Origin: Caulobacteraceae bacterium
GTDB lineage: Bacteria > Pseudomonadota > Alphaproteobacteria > Caulobacterales > Caulobacteraceae
Length of the DNA stretch: 33,477 nucleotides
NCBI GenBank assembly: GCA_019746095.1
Contig: JAIESL010000015.1
Location: forward strand, 1 to 33,477
Reading direction: 5' to 3'
Shown here: positions 6,204 to 13,795 of the stretch, in pieces
Position numbering within the stretch: position 1 is the stretch's first letter
Layout: every line of letters begins with the position of its first letter
Position numbers and translations under genes: made by a program
Notes under the pieces: model-generated
The model's database searches: none
Seen by the model: only the letters and a program-made list of their open reading frames with translations
Told to the model about the DNA's origin: nothing

Positions 6204-8006
6204 CTACACACGGAACTGAACGTCAAAGAGCCGGTTTCTGTCTGAGCGGAACTCCTCGGATGCCGCCAGATCCCTGGATACGTATGTCCGTTGTAGCCAG
6301 CGATCTCGGCCATCCCAACGGGGTGTAAACTCTGATCGGCTGTGCACACTTCTCCTGTTGTCCACGATCAGGAGGTCACCCGGGACTAGCTTCACATAGT
6401 TCTTTGAAGCATTGGTGGCCATTTTTATTTGCTGAAGGGCATCTTCAGCCTCCTGAGTGAGACCCACCATCAAATCAAGGTCAAATTTCATAAATGGATC
6501 GTAAGGGTCGCCATAGAATATCGGCAACACCGGACCATTGCCTTTCAGGCCACTCGGGCTCCCGAAAGAGGCGTCGATACCTGTTTGGAATAGCGGTTGG
6601 AAAAGGATAGCTCTGTACCTCAAGGGTATGTTCGCGACGATGTGCCGAGTGCTTGACACTTCTGTCCGCGCAACCTTTTCATGATCAGATCGCAAGCAAT
6701 GCAGAATTATAAAGTCCGGCATATAGGGGTGAAATGCCGTCTCTGTATGAAAATCTAAAAGAATGGTTGAGCTAGCAGAAGAAAGTTCTGTTTCTTTGCT
6801 TGGTACTGGACAGATATTGTGCCAAAGCTCGCCATCCTTCTCTTGTAGGTAAGCAAAAGGGTCGCCTAAGCCCCGGCTGAACAGCGCGAGCATAGCCTCT
6901 GATACGAATGCTTCCTTGTTCTTGGCTCGCCGAGCATCTCGAGGCGTATCCGGCAGCCGCTCATCAACGGGGAGCCCCCGGACCAGGAGGCCGCCAAACT
7001 CATTTCCGTGTCGCTTGAAATTCAGGATGGCCGAGCGGATTTCTCGGGGTGTCTCATGAAACAGTAGTTCCGCATCATTGAGGAAGGCTTCGGTCTGCGT
7101 GTAGGGTGAGGTCGATGCGAGCTCCGCCAGACGCGATGGCTCAAACATGTCCGGCTGGCACTGCAGAACTGGCGCATCCGCGACACACGCCAGGTCGAGG
7201 TTGAAGCCCCGTTCGCGAAACGGGTAGGATCGATCTCGGAGAAATTGAAGCCCTGCCGCTCCAACGCTCTTGCCGTCAAGGCGGCCGGCTTCACCTCCAA
7301 GCCACTCAACCAGCTGAAGAAACATTTGGAGGTTGTCGAAATTTCCAACGTGCGGGATCGACAGCCAATCGGAATCTCCGACAACCGCAACTCGCCCCTC
7401 ACCGTTTGTCGAGACGGCAGCGACCACCTCCCCTTCGGGCGCAAGGATCAGAGGCGTAGCGGACTCTGCGAGGCGCAAGGAACAGCCACGGTGATAGCTC
7501 ACCTGAGATATATCAGCCGTCGCAGGGTGATCTTGGATGTCAGAACAAGAGAAATGTTGCGCCAGCAGGTGCGCTTGGTTTGCGTTATTTGACGCCATAA
7601 CGGTATCACTGTTCAGCTCTATTCCGAACTTATGAAATAGCTCCCAAATATTTGTTCCCCATTCGGATGCGGAATATTCGCTCAGCCACAGAAGTCCACC
7701 ACCTCGGTCGACGAACCTCTCTATGTCTAACAGTTCGGCGTCGGAAAATATCGGCGACCCTACACATGCTGGCGTTTCCATCTCAGCCGAGGCGGGGTGC
7801 GCCAGTACGAGTACGTGTACGCCGTTTAGCGCAGACGCCGACCACTCCGTTATTTTTACGGTCTTGCACCGCCCTGCTAGTTGAAGAAGGTCAGCAAGGT
7901 GGCCGTAAAAACTGTACTCTGGCCTCATTGGAGACGCTGAAACTGCGGCCTCCCGGGAGATTGTCCAGGTCTCAGAGTGTGACTCATCAAACCCAATGAT
8001 TAGCAC
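6204..8006 (-). CDS. GATase1/IFT52-like domain fused to Fe(II)/2-oxoglutarate amino-acid oxygenase
   Basis: This 600-residue protein starts at the GTG at 8006, chosen because AGGAAAGG (8014-8021) lies seven bases upstream and the first domain begins at once (I-I-G-F-D-E-S-H-S). A frame extending to 8135 lacks such a signal. Residues ~1-235 resemble class I glutamine-amidotransferase/IFT52-like folds (D-E-S-H-x-E-T-W, R-G-G-G-L-L-W-L, R-V-A-V-V-G-D-S). I see no clear catalytic Cys-His pair, so this may be a binding domain. Residues ~260-600 are a clavaminate-synthase-like oxygenase (AsnO/VioC type): F-H-T-E-T-A-F-H-P-Y with iron ligands His420 and Glu422, distal His555 (R-R-S-V-H-S-R), and Arg569/Arg573 for 2-oxoglutarate. 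Relatives hydroxylate the beta carbon of free amino acids. It is the first gene of a tight three-gene operon. Confidence 0.85.
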   Translation of the reverse strand: MLIIGFDESHSETWTISREAAVSASPMRPEYSFYGHLADLLQLAGRCKTVKITEWSASALNGVHVLVLAHPASAEMETPACVGSPIFSDAELLDIERFVDRGGGLLWLSEYSASEWGTNIWELFHKFGIELNSDTVMASNNANQAHLLAQHFSCSDIQDHPATADISQVSYHRGCSLRLAESATPLILAPEGEVVAAVSTNGEGRVAVVGDSDWLSIPHVGNFDNLQMFLQLVEWLGGEAGRLDGKSVGAAGLQFLRDRSYPFRERGFNLDLACVADAPVLQCQPDMFEPSRLAELASTSPYTQTEAFLNDAELLFHETPREIRSAILNFKRHGNEFGGLLVRGLPVDERLPDTPRDARRAKNKEAFVSEAMLALFSRGLGDPFAYLQEKDGELWHNICPVPSKETELSSASSTILLDFHTETAFHPYMPDFIILHCLRSDHEKVARTEVSSTRHIVANIPLRYRAILFQPLFQTGIDASFGSPSGLKGNGPVLPIFYGDPYDPFMKFDLDLMVGLTQEAEDALQQIKMATNASKNYVKLVPGDLLIVDNRRSVHSRSEFTPRWDGRDRWLQRTYVSRDLAASEEFRSDRNRLFDVQFRV

Positions 8007-8301
8007 GTCGATGCCTTTCCTGAGGCGGGTCAGCGACCTCGTCCGAGTCCCCGACGATGAAAGAAAAATGGCAACATAACCCCCTAAAGTGGTGTGGCGC
8101 GTCTTAGGCGAGCATGCCGACAAGCGTGGCCGCATTCAAGTGTCATTTCTGACGCTGCTGGTGCGGTGGGCCGAAGCCTTGTTTCTCCGCGGACTGGAGC
8201 CAGAGGTCGGGCGGAGGCCAAGCGACGCTAGGATTGTTGGAAGCCTTAGGGATTCACCGATGCCTTCAGCTCAGATAGAATCTTCGAAAAGGCGGGTAAC
8301 A

Positions 8302-9825
8302 ATGCAAAGTGGCCCTAACAGCGCTAAGCGTGTTGGTGTTTGGATCCGGGTCTCAACCGAAGACCAAGTGCGGGGCGAAAGTCCCGAGCACCACGAAAAG
8401 CGCGCACGCTGCTACGCCGAAGGTCGCGGCTGGGAAGTGGTCGAGGTATTCCGGCTCGACGCGGTGAGCGGCAAAGCCGTCATCGCGCACCCTGAGGCTC
8501 AGCGGATGCTGGCGCAGATCAAAGCCGGCACGATCTCAGGACTTGTCTTTTCCAAGCTTGCCCGCCTGGCCCGCAACACGCGCGAACTCCTGGAGTTTGC
8601 TGAACTGTTCCGGCAGTCGGACGCCGACCTGATCTCACTCCAAGAAGCCATCGACACCAGCACTCCCGCAGGCCGGCTCTTTTTCACGATGATCGCGGCG
8701 ATGGCGCAGTGGGAACGAGAGGAGATCGCGGATCGGGTGTCCGCCTCAGTGCCGATCCGAGCCAAGCTCGGCAAACCCATCGGCGGCGCAGCGCCCTTTG
8801 GCTACCGTTGGCATGAGAAGCGCCTTGTTCCCGATCCGGCTGAGGCCCCAGTGCGCGTGCTCCTTCACGAGCTGTTCCGGGAACACCGGCGGAAGAAGGC
8901 CGTGGCTCGCATCCTCAACGAGCGAGGCTACCGAACCCGAAACGGATCGACCTTCTCCGACACTACCGTCTCCCGCCTTCTCCTCGACCCTACTGCCAAG
9001 GGCCTTCATCGCGCGAACTACACCCGCACCGATGATCGGCGGAAGAACTGGAGCCTCAAGCCCGAAAGCGAGTGGGTGTACACGCCCGTGGAGGCGATCG
9101 TCCCGGAGGAGCTTTGGGAGGAATGCGCGAGCATCGTGAACGCGGGGAAGGCCGCAGCGAAGCCCGCAACCCGGAGCACCAGACACCTCTTCGCCGGCTT
9201 CGCGCACTGCACCTGCGGAACGAAGATGTACGTCCGATCCGGCTCATCGAAATACGTCTGCGAGAGTTGCCGCATCAAGATCCCCAGTAGCGACCTGGAG
9301 GCCATCTATCGCGAGCAACTCCATCACATCCTGGTCTCTCCTGACGAGGTCGAGGCGCATAATCTGGCGGCGGTCGAAGCCATGCGCGAGAAACAGCGGC
9401 TCATCGAAACTGCCGAGGCCGAACTCCGGCGCATCGCGTCGGACGAGCAGGGCCTCTTCGATCTCTACGCCGCCAAGGCCCTTTCAACCGAAGACTTCGG
9501 TCGCAGGCACAATCCGCTGTCAGTTCGCCGCACCCAGCTTGAGGACGAGCTCCCGCGTCTCCAGGCCGAACTCGACGTCCTTCGGATCACCGCCGCATCA
9601 CGCGAAGAAATCCTCGAAGAAGCTCGTGATCTAACTACTCGGTGGAATGACCTTCCGGAGGAAGAGAAGCGACAGGTCGTTGAGGCGATCACCGAGCGGA
9701 TCGTGATCGGCCGTGACGATGTGGAGATCAGCCTGCTCCATCTTCCAGAAGCTGGAACACGCGTCGACAAGGCAACACGGCCACAGGGGTTCATGGCCGC
9801 GACCAGCTGGAACCGGGCCGGATAG
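8302..9825 (+). CDS. Large serine recombinase (element 1 integrase)
   Basis: This is a 507-residue serine recombinase. The resolvase domain contains [11 protein letters not shown] with catalytic Ser18 and an [10 protein letters not shown] motif. The recombinase domain follows (F-G-Y-R-W ... R-I-L-N-E-R-G-Y), then a zinc-ribbon stretch (C-T-C-G ... C-E-S-C) and a coiled coil. It would catalyse integration and excision of the element to its left. Starts at 8260 (521 residues) or 8302 are both credible. The frame also runs open back to 8089, but the sequence before 8260 is unlike the family and covers the divergent promoter region. The last dozen codons, including the TAG stop, are antisense comM, so the C-terminus is set by the integration site. 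The 253-295 bases upstream hold no other gene. Confidence 0.9.
   Translation: MQSGPNSAKRVGVWIRVSTEDQVRGESPEHHEKRARCYAEGRGWEVVEVFRLDAVSGKAVIAHPEAQRMLAQIKAGTISGLVFSKLARLARNTRELLEFAELFRQSDADLISLQEAIDTSTPAGRLFFTMIAAMAQWEREEIADRVSASVPIRAKLGKPIGGAAPFGYRWHEKRLVPDPAEAPVRVLLHELFREHRRKKAVARILNERGYRTRNGSTFSDTTVSRLLLDPTAKGLHRANYTRTDDRRKNWSLKPESEWVYTPVEAIVPEELWEECASIVNAGKAAAKPATRSTRHLFAGFAHCTCGTKMYVRSGSSKYVCESCRIKIPSSDLEAIYREQLHHILVSPDEVEAHNLAAVEAMREKQRLIETAEAELRRIASDEQGLFDLYAAKALSTEDFGRRHNPLSVRRTQLEDELPRLQAELDVLRITAASREEILEEARDLTTRWNDLPEEEKRQVVEAITERIVIGRDDVEISLLHLPEAGTRVDKATRPQGFMAATSWNRAG
9781..9791. other. Right attachment junction of element 1 in comM
   Basis: Read on the minus strand, comM sequence encoding ...L-V-A-A-M-N-P-C is intact up to about base 9783 and then becomes non-comM (G-R-V-A-L-S), where family members continue with C/R-C-G. 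The recombination crossover should lie within or beside these bases. The exact core cannot be fixed without the left junction. Confidence 0.65.
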
Positions 9826-10190
9826 CGGACATGGGCATTGGCCCGGGCCACCACGATCTCTCCGGTCTCCAGCGGCGCCCGCAGGCTGTCGAGCGCCTGG
9901 GCGCTGTATTCGGGCAGTTCATCCAGAAACAGCACGCCATTGTGCGCCAGCGAGGCCTCGCCCGGCTTGGCGCGCAGTCCGCCGCCGGTCAGGGCCGCCA
10001 TGGAGGCCGAGTGGTGCGGCGAGCGGAACGGCCGGTCGCGGGTCAGGGCCCCGCGCTCGATCAGCCCGGCCACCGACCAGACCATGGAGGTCTCCAGCAG
10101 CTCCTTGGGCGTCAGCGGCGGCAGCAGGCCCGGCAAACGCGCCGCCATCATCGACTTGCCCGAGCCCGGCGGGCCGACAAACAGCAGGTT
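9783..10190 (-). pseudogene. comM: Internal fragment of comM/yifB (Mg-chelatase-like AAA ATPase)
   Basis: About 136 codons of the ComM/YifB AAA+ ATPase remain on the minus strand. They run from [13 protein letters not shown] (Walker A) through [18 protein letters not shown] (Walker B) and R-A-P-L-E-T-G to L-V-A-A-M-N-P-C. ComM is a helicase that promotes branch migration during natural transformation, so its loss should reduce transformation with divergent DNA. Both ends are missing. An in-frame TAA lies four codons before Leu-Leu on the upstream side, and the sequence diverges after the N-P-C motif. The missing C-terminal part should lie left of the window and the N-terminal part right of it if both flanking elements were inserted cleanly. 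Confidence 0.9.
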
Positions 10191-10195
10191 ATTTG
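10188..10195. other. Left attachment junction of element 2 in comM
   Basis: ComM homology on the minus strand ends at the codon before Asn-Leu-Leu, where His-Asn-Leu-Leu is usual and Asn replaces His (bases 10191-10193). Sequence to the right is AT-richer, contains an in-frame stop and leads into the second recombinase gene. This marks the insertion point of a second element, roughly 400 bases from the first. Confidence 0.6.
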
Positions 10196-10230
10196 TTTAA
10201 CAGCACAAACTTTTCAGCTAGGCGATTGGC

Positions 10231-11892
10231 ATGTTGGCCATTGCTTACGCTCGCTGGAGCTCACTGGAACAGGGGAAGGGATCGACACTGGAGCGGCAGC
10301 TCCAAGTGGTCGAGCGATACTGTTCGCAGCACGGGCTTGAGATCCTCGAACAGGTCACTGACGAAGGCTCCAGCGCCTATGCAGGCACCAACGTCCAAAC
10401 AGGCAATCTGGGTGACGTGATCCGACGGGTGGAGGCCGGAAGGCTTCCCCGGGACATCACCATCGTCGTCGAGCAGTTGGATCGGATCAGCCGGCTTCCA
10501 CCAGCCAAGGTGATCGCTTGGATTCAGCGAGTGACCGACCTCGGCGTCTCGATTGCCACGGCAAACGACGGGTACGTCATCACGGCGGAGAGCATCAGCA
10601 CTAACCTGATGGGCTTCATGGGATTGGTGTTCAACTCGTTCCGGGCTCACGAGGAAAGCCGGCACAAGAGCGAGCGTCTTTCCGCCAGCTGGAAGATCAA
10701 AAGGGATCGTCTCGGACAGGGTGACAGCCGCCCGATCACCGGCGTCTGTCCCGCATGGTTACGGCTAGATCCGAACAAGACGGGATTCGAACTGATCCCC
10801 GATCGAGCGGCGATCGTGCATGAGATTTTCCAGCGGTCCGCCGACGGAGAAGGAAAGCGATTGATCACCGGCGACCTGAACCGACGGGGCGTCGAACCGT
10901 GGGGCAGAGGCAAGAGCCAAGCGACCGCCTGGCATTCCAGTTACGTCCAGAAGATCCTGACCAACCCCGCCGTGATCGGCGAGTTTCAACCGCACACCAA
11001 GCCCCGCGGATCGACCCGTCGAGTTCCTCTGGGCGAACCGATCTCGGGCTACTTCCCCCCGGTGGTCTCGGAAAAACTCTGGGCGACAGTTCAAGGCAGG
11101 CGCAAGCCGAGCCGAGGCAATGACGGGCAACGGGGGCAGGTCAGAAACCTCCTCAGCGGCCTATGTCGATGCGGGTCTTGCGGCGGACCGATGGCATTTC
11201 AGCTGAAGTCCCACGAAGGGACCAGAATGCGCCGAGGCGTCCCTACGCCTCAGCGACAGGCCAGTTACCTAAGCTGTGCACTGCGTGTTCGCGGCGGCAA
11301 CTGCGATCACTCCACCCACTACCGGTATGAGCCGATCGAGAGCGGCATACTGGAGGGCTTCCTGCGATCAGCGCTGTCTGACCGGTTCTTCGAAAACTCG
11401 GTCGGGACGGCAAGCCTCGTGGATGCTGAGTACCGAGCGCTGAGAGAGCTGGAGAATGCGAAAGCCCGTGCCAAGCGGATGCTCGACCTGTTCGAAGAGA
11501 CTGGCGACCAAGAGGCCCGCCAGCGGTGGCTGGGAGCCCGCACCGAAATCGCTTCTGCCGAAGCCGCGACAGAAGGATTGAGGGTGCGTCTCGAACACGC
11601 TCGGGGCTCAGTCAGCCCTGACAAGCACATCGATCGTGTCGCAGCCGTTCATCATTTGCTGGATGGGCCGCCGTCGGATGAACGACGGGACGCTAGAACG
11701 AGAACGGCCAGCAGCCTTCGAGAGCTCATCGATCACATCGAGTTCGCTGGCACCCTGTACGTGGCGATCCGAGGTGCGCCGTCGGTGGTCCAGGTGGACC
11801 TAAATGGTGAAATCTTGGGCGACATCACCATCCCCGACTTGCCGCCGGATGAGGCGCATGCGGCTGGGAAGCGCATCCTGTCAGAGAGCTGA
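10231..11892 (+). CDS. Large serine recombinase (element 2 integrase)
   Basis: This 553-residue protein is a second, clearly different large serine recombinase. Its resolvase domain starts immediately (A-Y-A-R-W-S-S, catalytic Ser10) and contains a V-E-Q-L-D-R-I-S-R motif. The recombinase domain includes a helix-turn-helix-like region (L-N-R-R-G-V-E-P-W). A zinc ribbon follows at ~305-365 (L-C-R-C-G-S-C-G-G ... L-S-C-A ... N-C-D-H) and then a coiled coil (~390-470). The start ATG lies 40 bases from the comM junction, so its promoter is very close to, or formed by, the attachment site. It is transcribed away from comM and ends in a strong hairpin terminator. Sequence similarity to the first recombinase is limited to family motifs, so the two are not a recent duplication. 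Confidence 0.9.
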   Translation: MLAIAYARWSSLEQGKGSTLERQLQVVERYCSQHGLEILEQVTDEGSSAYAGTNVQTGNLGDVIRRVEAGRLPRDITIVVEQLDRISRLPPAKVIAWIQRVTDLGVSIATANDGYVITAESISTNLMGFMGLVFNSFRAHEESRHKSERLSASWKIKRDRLGQGDSRPITGVCPAWLRLDPNKTGFELIPDRAAIVHEIFQRSADGEGKRLITGDLNRRGVEPWGRGKSQATAWHSSYVQKILTNPAVIGEFQPHTKPRGSTRRVPLGEPISGYFPPVVSEKLWATVQGRRKPSRGNDGQRGQVRNLLSGLCRCGSCGGPMAFQLKSHEGTRMRRGVPTPQRQASYLSCALRVRGGNCDHSTHYRYEPIESGILEGFLRSALSDRFFENSVGTASLVDAEYRALRELENAKARAKRMLDLFEETGDQEARQRWLGARTEIASAEAATEGLRVRLEHARGSVSPDKHIDRVAAVHHLLDGPPSDERRDARTRTASSLRELIDHIEFAGTLYVAIRGAPSVVQVDLNGEILGDITIPDLPPDEAHAAGKRILSES

Positions 11893-11902
11893 TGCGGAAA
11901 GT

Positions 11903-11944
11903 GGTCAGCCAGGCAGCTGGAGAGACGCCTGGCTGACCTTCAAA
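11903..11944. terminator. Bidirectional hairpin terminator between convergent genes
   Basis: A perfect 12-base-pair stem (11903-11914 pairing with 11927-11938, arm GGTCAGCCAGGC) with a 12-base loop lies in the 55 bases between the recombinase stop and the stop of the convergent DUF6641 gene. It can end transcription from both sides. A short TT follows on the + side and only weak T content on the minus side. Confidence 0.8.
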
Positions 11945-11947
11945 GCG

Positions 11948-12412
11948 CTATTTGGATTTGGGGGCGTTCTTCGGCGTGAACCGCGTTTGAAGTTCGGCGG
12001 CGGCCGTCGCCAGCGCCGCATCCAACGACCCCGTCAGGGCCTCCTGCCTCAGCGGCGGGAGGATTTGGCGGAGGTCACCGAGCGACTTGCACACGATCGT
12101 GTCGTGCGTGCCTTTCAGCTTCAGACGCATCGCACCGTATCGGATGGCGAAGTGAACCTTCCCGTCGTCGTCGATCGTCCACCACGGGGACACCGAGCGG
12201 CTCTCCTGCGTGGTGACGACCTCGTTGGTACCCTGCGCAATCTGTTTGCGCATCTTCGTCTTTGTGTGCGCCTCGCCCTGCTCGATAGCGTCGATCAGTT
12301 TGATCTGATCCAGCAGGCCGGCGGCCAGTTTGCGCCGACGCACCTGCACCGGGTCGTAGCTCGCCCGGCGTTCTCCGCCAGCCGTCAGTTCAAGTTTGTC
12401 CAGAACACTCAT
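11948..12412 (-). CDS. DUF6641 family protein
   Basis: This 154-residue protein begins M-S-V-L-D-K-L-E-L-T-A-G and continues with Y-D-P-V-Q-V-R-R-R-K-L, a basic helix, W-W-T-I-D-D-D-G-K-V and A-I-R-Y-G. I recognise this as the DUF6641 pattern of mobile elements and proteobacterial genomes; its function is unknown. The C-terminal tail is Lys-rich. The ATG at 12412 is chosen because GGAGG lies seven bases upstream and homologues start there. An open frame extends upstream to 12670 but is not protein-like. The ribosome site lies inside a hairpin described separately. It is convergent with the second recombinase. Confidence 0.75.
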   Translation of the reverse strand: MSVLDKLELTAGGERRASYDPVQVRRRKLAAGLLDQIKLIDAIEQGEAHTKTKMRKQIAQGTNEVVTTQESRSVSPWWTIDDDGKVHFAIRYGAMRLKLKGTHDTIVCKSLGDLRQILPPLRQEALTGSLDAALATAAAELQTRFTPKNAPKSK

Positions 12413-12414
12413 AT

Positions 12415-12440
12415 GGGCCTCCTTCAGTTGATGAAGGCCC
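12415..12440 (-). promoter_or_regulatory. Hairpin enclosing the ribosome binding site of the DUF6641 gene
   Basis: On the minus strand, GGGCCTTCA (12440-12432) can pair with TGAAGG...CCC (12426-12415) across a 5-base loop, with a three-base bulge. The 3' arm contains the GGAGG of the DUF6641 gene. The fold would hide the ribosome site, suggesting translational control. It could alternatively be a weak terminator of the upstream genes. This is a structural reading only. Confidence 0.4.
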
Positions 12441-12570
12441 CTTCCGGTCAGATCGGCTGAAGGACAACGCGAAGGTTTGATCACCCACATGATCTCTTCC
12501 GAGCCATAGGCGACCTTCGGCCCGCAGCCCTTCCGGACCCTACCGGCGTCGAGCCAATCCGCTCGGGTTC

Positions 12571-12753
12571 TCAGGTAAGAGGGGCGATCACAACGACGGC
12601 CAGCGTGGCGACTACGACCACCAGCGCCCCGGTCAGCACTAACTCTTTGAGATCGACCCCCGGTGCCCATTCCTCACGCGGCTTGCCATCGTTCCGGGAC
12701 CACCTGGATCGCAGTCCCGCCCATCCGCTAAGCAGGTGGCGGAGCGTGCTCAT
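12571..12753 (-). CDS. Small single-pass membrane protein coupled to the EEP lipoprotein
   Basis: This 60-residue protein has a basic N-terminal half (residues 1-35, several Arg/Trp) and one strong hydrophobic segment at about 37-57 made of Val, Ala and Leu. It is predicted to be a membrane protein with a short external tail. Its ATG overlaps the stop of the upstream lipoprotein gene by the ATGA arrangement (12753-12750), so it is likely to be translated by coupling. I do not recognise a family. The 158 bases downstream to the DUF6641 gene hold only the hairpin noted there. Confidence 0.55.
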   Translation of the reverse strand: MSTLRHLLSGWAGLRSRWSRNDGKPREEWAPGVDLKELVLTGALVVVVATLAVVVIAPLT

Positions 12754-13646
12754 CGAAGGCTCAAACGGGCCGACACCGCGCAGTGGTCGCTCAGGGCATC
12801 ACCGGCGAACGTCTTCTCTTCGAAGCCAACAAGGTCAGCGGCGGCTCGGCGATCAAGCACGATCATGTCGATGAAGTCGCGGTAGCGCGGATTACACCGA
12901 GCGGACTGTTCACCGGAGGCGGGGGCAAGGTCGGCGTTCGGCGGTGATGCATCGTCCCAATCCGACCACACGGCATCATCCGGCATCGCCAGACGACGGT
13001 TAAAGTCGCCCATGACGGCGAACCGCGTCCCTTCGACCGAGCGCTCGTCGATCCAGCGCTCCATGACCGGAACCTGCTCGAAGAGAACGGGGCAAGCTTC
13101 ATTGCGGTCGCCGGAACTGCAGCCGGATTTGAGATGGACCGATAGAACCCGGATCGGCTCACCTCCTCGCGGGCGCACGACGAGATCGACCCCAGAGCGA
13201 AGATCGGGGTTGCCGACTTGGAGATCGGTGAAGTCGGGCTGTCGCTCGAACGGAATGCCGTTGCGTATCGCAAACCCAGTCCGCTGGGCGTTGATCGTCA
13301 GCCCCTCGCGACCTCCGCAGGGACCCCGGCGATTTGTGCCAACCCGATCCTCAATCACCACCGTGTATCTCGCCGGATCGAACACCCGTTCGGCAGCGGC
13401 CTTGGACTCCACCTCCTGAAAGGCAATCACGTCCGCGTCCAGCTCAACCACATAGGCGCGCATAGCTGCGTAGTCGGCCTCAGTGCGGGGTCGGCACCCC
13501 GAGCCATCCGCCTCGGCGAGATGCTCAACGTTCCAAGCCGCAAGCTTGACGGCTGGCCCGGACGATGGCTCGTCTCCGGGGGCGAGCGTGCCGGTGCAGG
13601 CTCCCGCGAAGAGGGCGAGACCGGCGAGAAGGGCGGTGGTGTTCAT
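12750..13646 (-). CDS. Endonuclease/exonuclease/phosphatase-family lipoprotein
   Basis: This 298-residue protein has an N-terminal lipoprotein signal, A-G-L-A-L-F-A-G-A-C, with Cys17 as the lipidated residue. The EEP fold follows with its motifs in order: W-N-V-E-H-L (~38-43), F-Q-E-V (~76-79, metal-binding Glu), S-V-H-L-K-S-G-C (~170), M-G-D-F-N-R-R (~213), D-F-I-D-M-I and the terminal L-S-D-H-C-A-V (~287-293). These residues make the metal-dependent phosphoesterase centre of the DNase I/exonuclease III-like superfamily. Being exported and membrane-anchored, it would act on extracellular nucleic acids, sugar phosphates or lipids; the substrate is not predictable. The pairs of cysteines in the mature part may form disulfides. 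A 60-residue membrane protein is coupled downstream. Confidence 0.87.
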   Translation of the reverse strand: MNTTALLAGLALFAGACTGTLAPGDEPSSGPAVKLAAWNVEHLAEADGSGCRPRTEADYAAMRAYVVELDADVIAFQEVESKAAAERVFDPARYTVVIEDRVGTNRRGPCGGREGLTINAQRTGFAIRNGIPFERQPDFTDLQVGNPDLRSGVDLVVRPRGGEPIRVLSVHLKSGCSSGDRNEACPVLFEQVPVMERWIDERSVEGTRFAVMGDFNRRLAMPDDAVWSDWDDASPPNADLAPASGEQSARCNPRYRDFIDMIVLDRRAAADLVGFEEKTFAGDALSDHCAVSARLSLR

Positions 13647-13744
13647 GAGCCCATTAGAGCATGCGGCCCGGGCGGTTCAAAATCGACTCGGGCGTTTCCG
13701 GCCTTGCGCGAGGCCCCTGACCGAGCCGTTCGGCTGCAGTCCAA

Positions 13745-13795
13745 GGTCCGCTTTCGGCAACGGCTCGAATGGCTGTTCCCGACCCATAGCGGACC
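13745..13795. repeat. 51-base intergenic palindromic repeat, copy 1
   Basis: The repeat is bounded by GGTCCGCT and AGCGGACC inverted termini, with an internal TCCCGACCC segment shared with the other copies. The last base coincides with the stop codon of the 150-residue gene, so the repeat supplies its downstream hairpin. Confidence 0.8.

Larger units (their letters stand above)
1..9785. mobile_element. Right-hand part of an integrative element ending in comM
   Basis: Conjugation and antirestriction genes (ArdC-like, coupling ATPase), cargo genes and a terminal large serine recombinase lie side by side. They end abruptly where comM coding sequence begins on the opposite strand near 9785. Large serine recombinases commonly sit at one end of the element they move, so the right boundary is well supported. 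The left end is outside the window. Whether the element can still transfer is unknown: only one transfer gene is visible and the leftmost gene is decayed. The extent is inferred from gene content, not from a matched pair of ends. Confidence 0.65.

Noticed and set aside
8007..8135. N-terminal extension of the oxygenase fusion protein to 8135
   Set aside because: The added residues are basic and unlike the domain. The GTG at 8006 has an excellent ribosome site and fits the domain start.
8089..8259. Earlier start for the first serine recombinase at 8089
   Set aside because: The extra 57 residues precede the resolvase domain without similarity to it and overlap the region needed for the divergent promoter.
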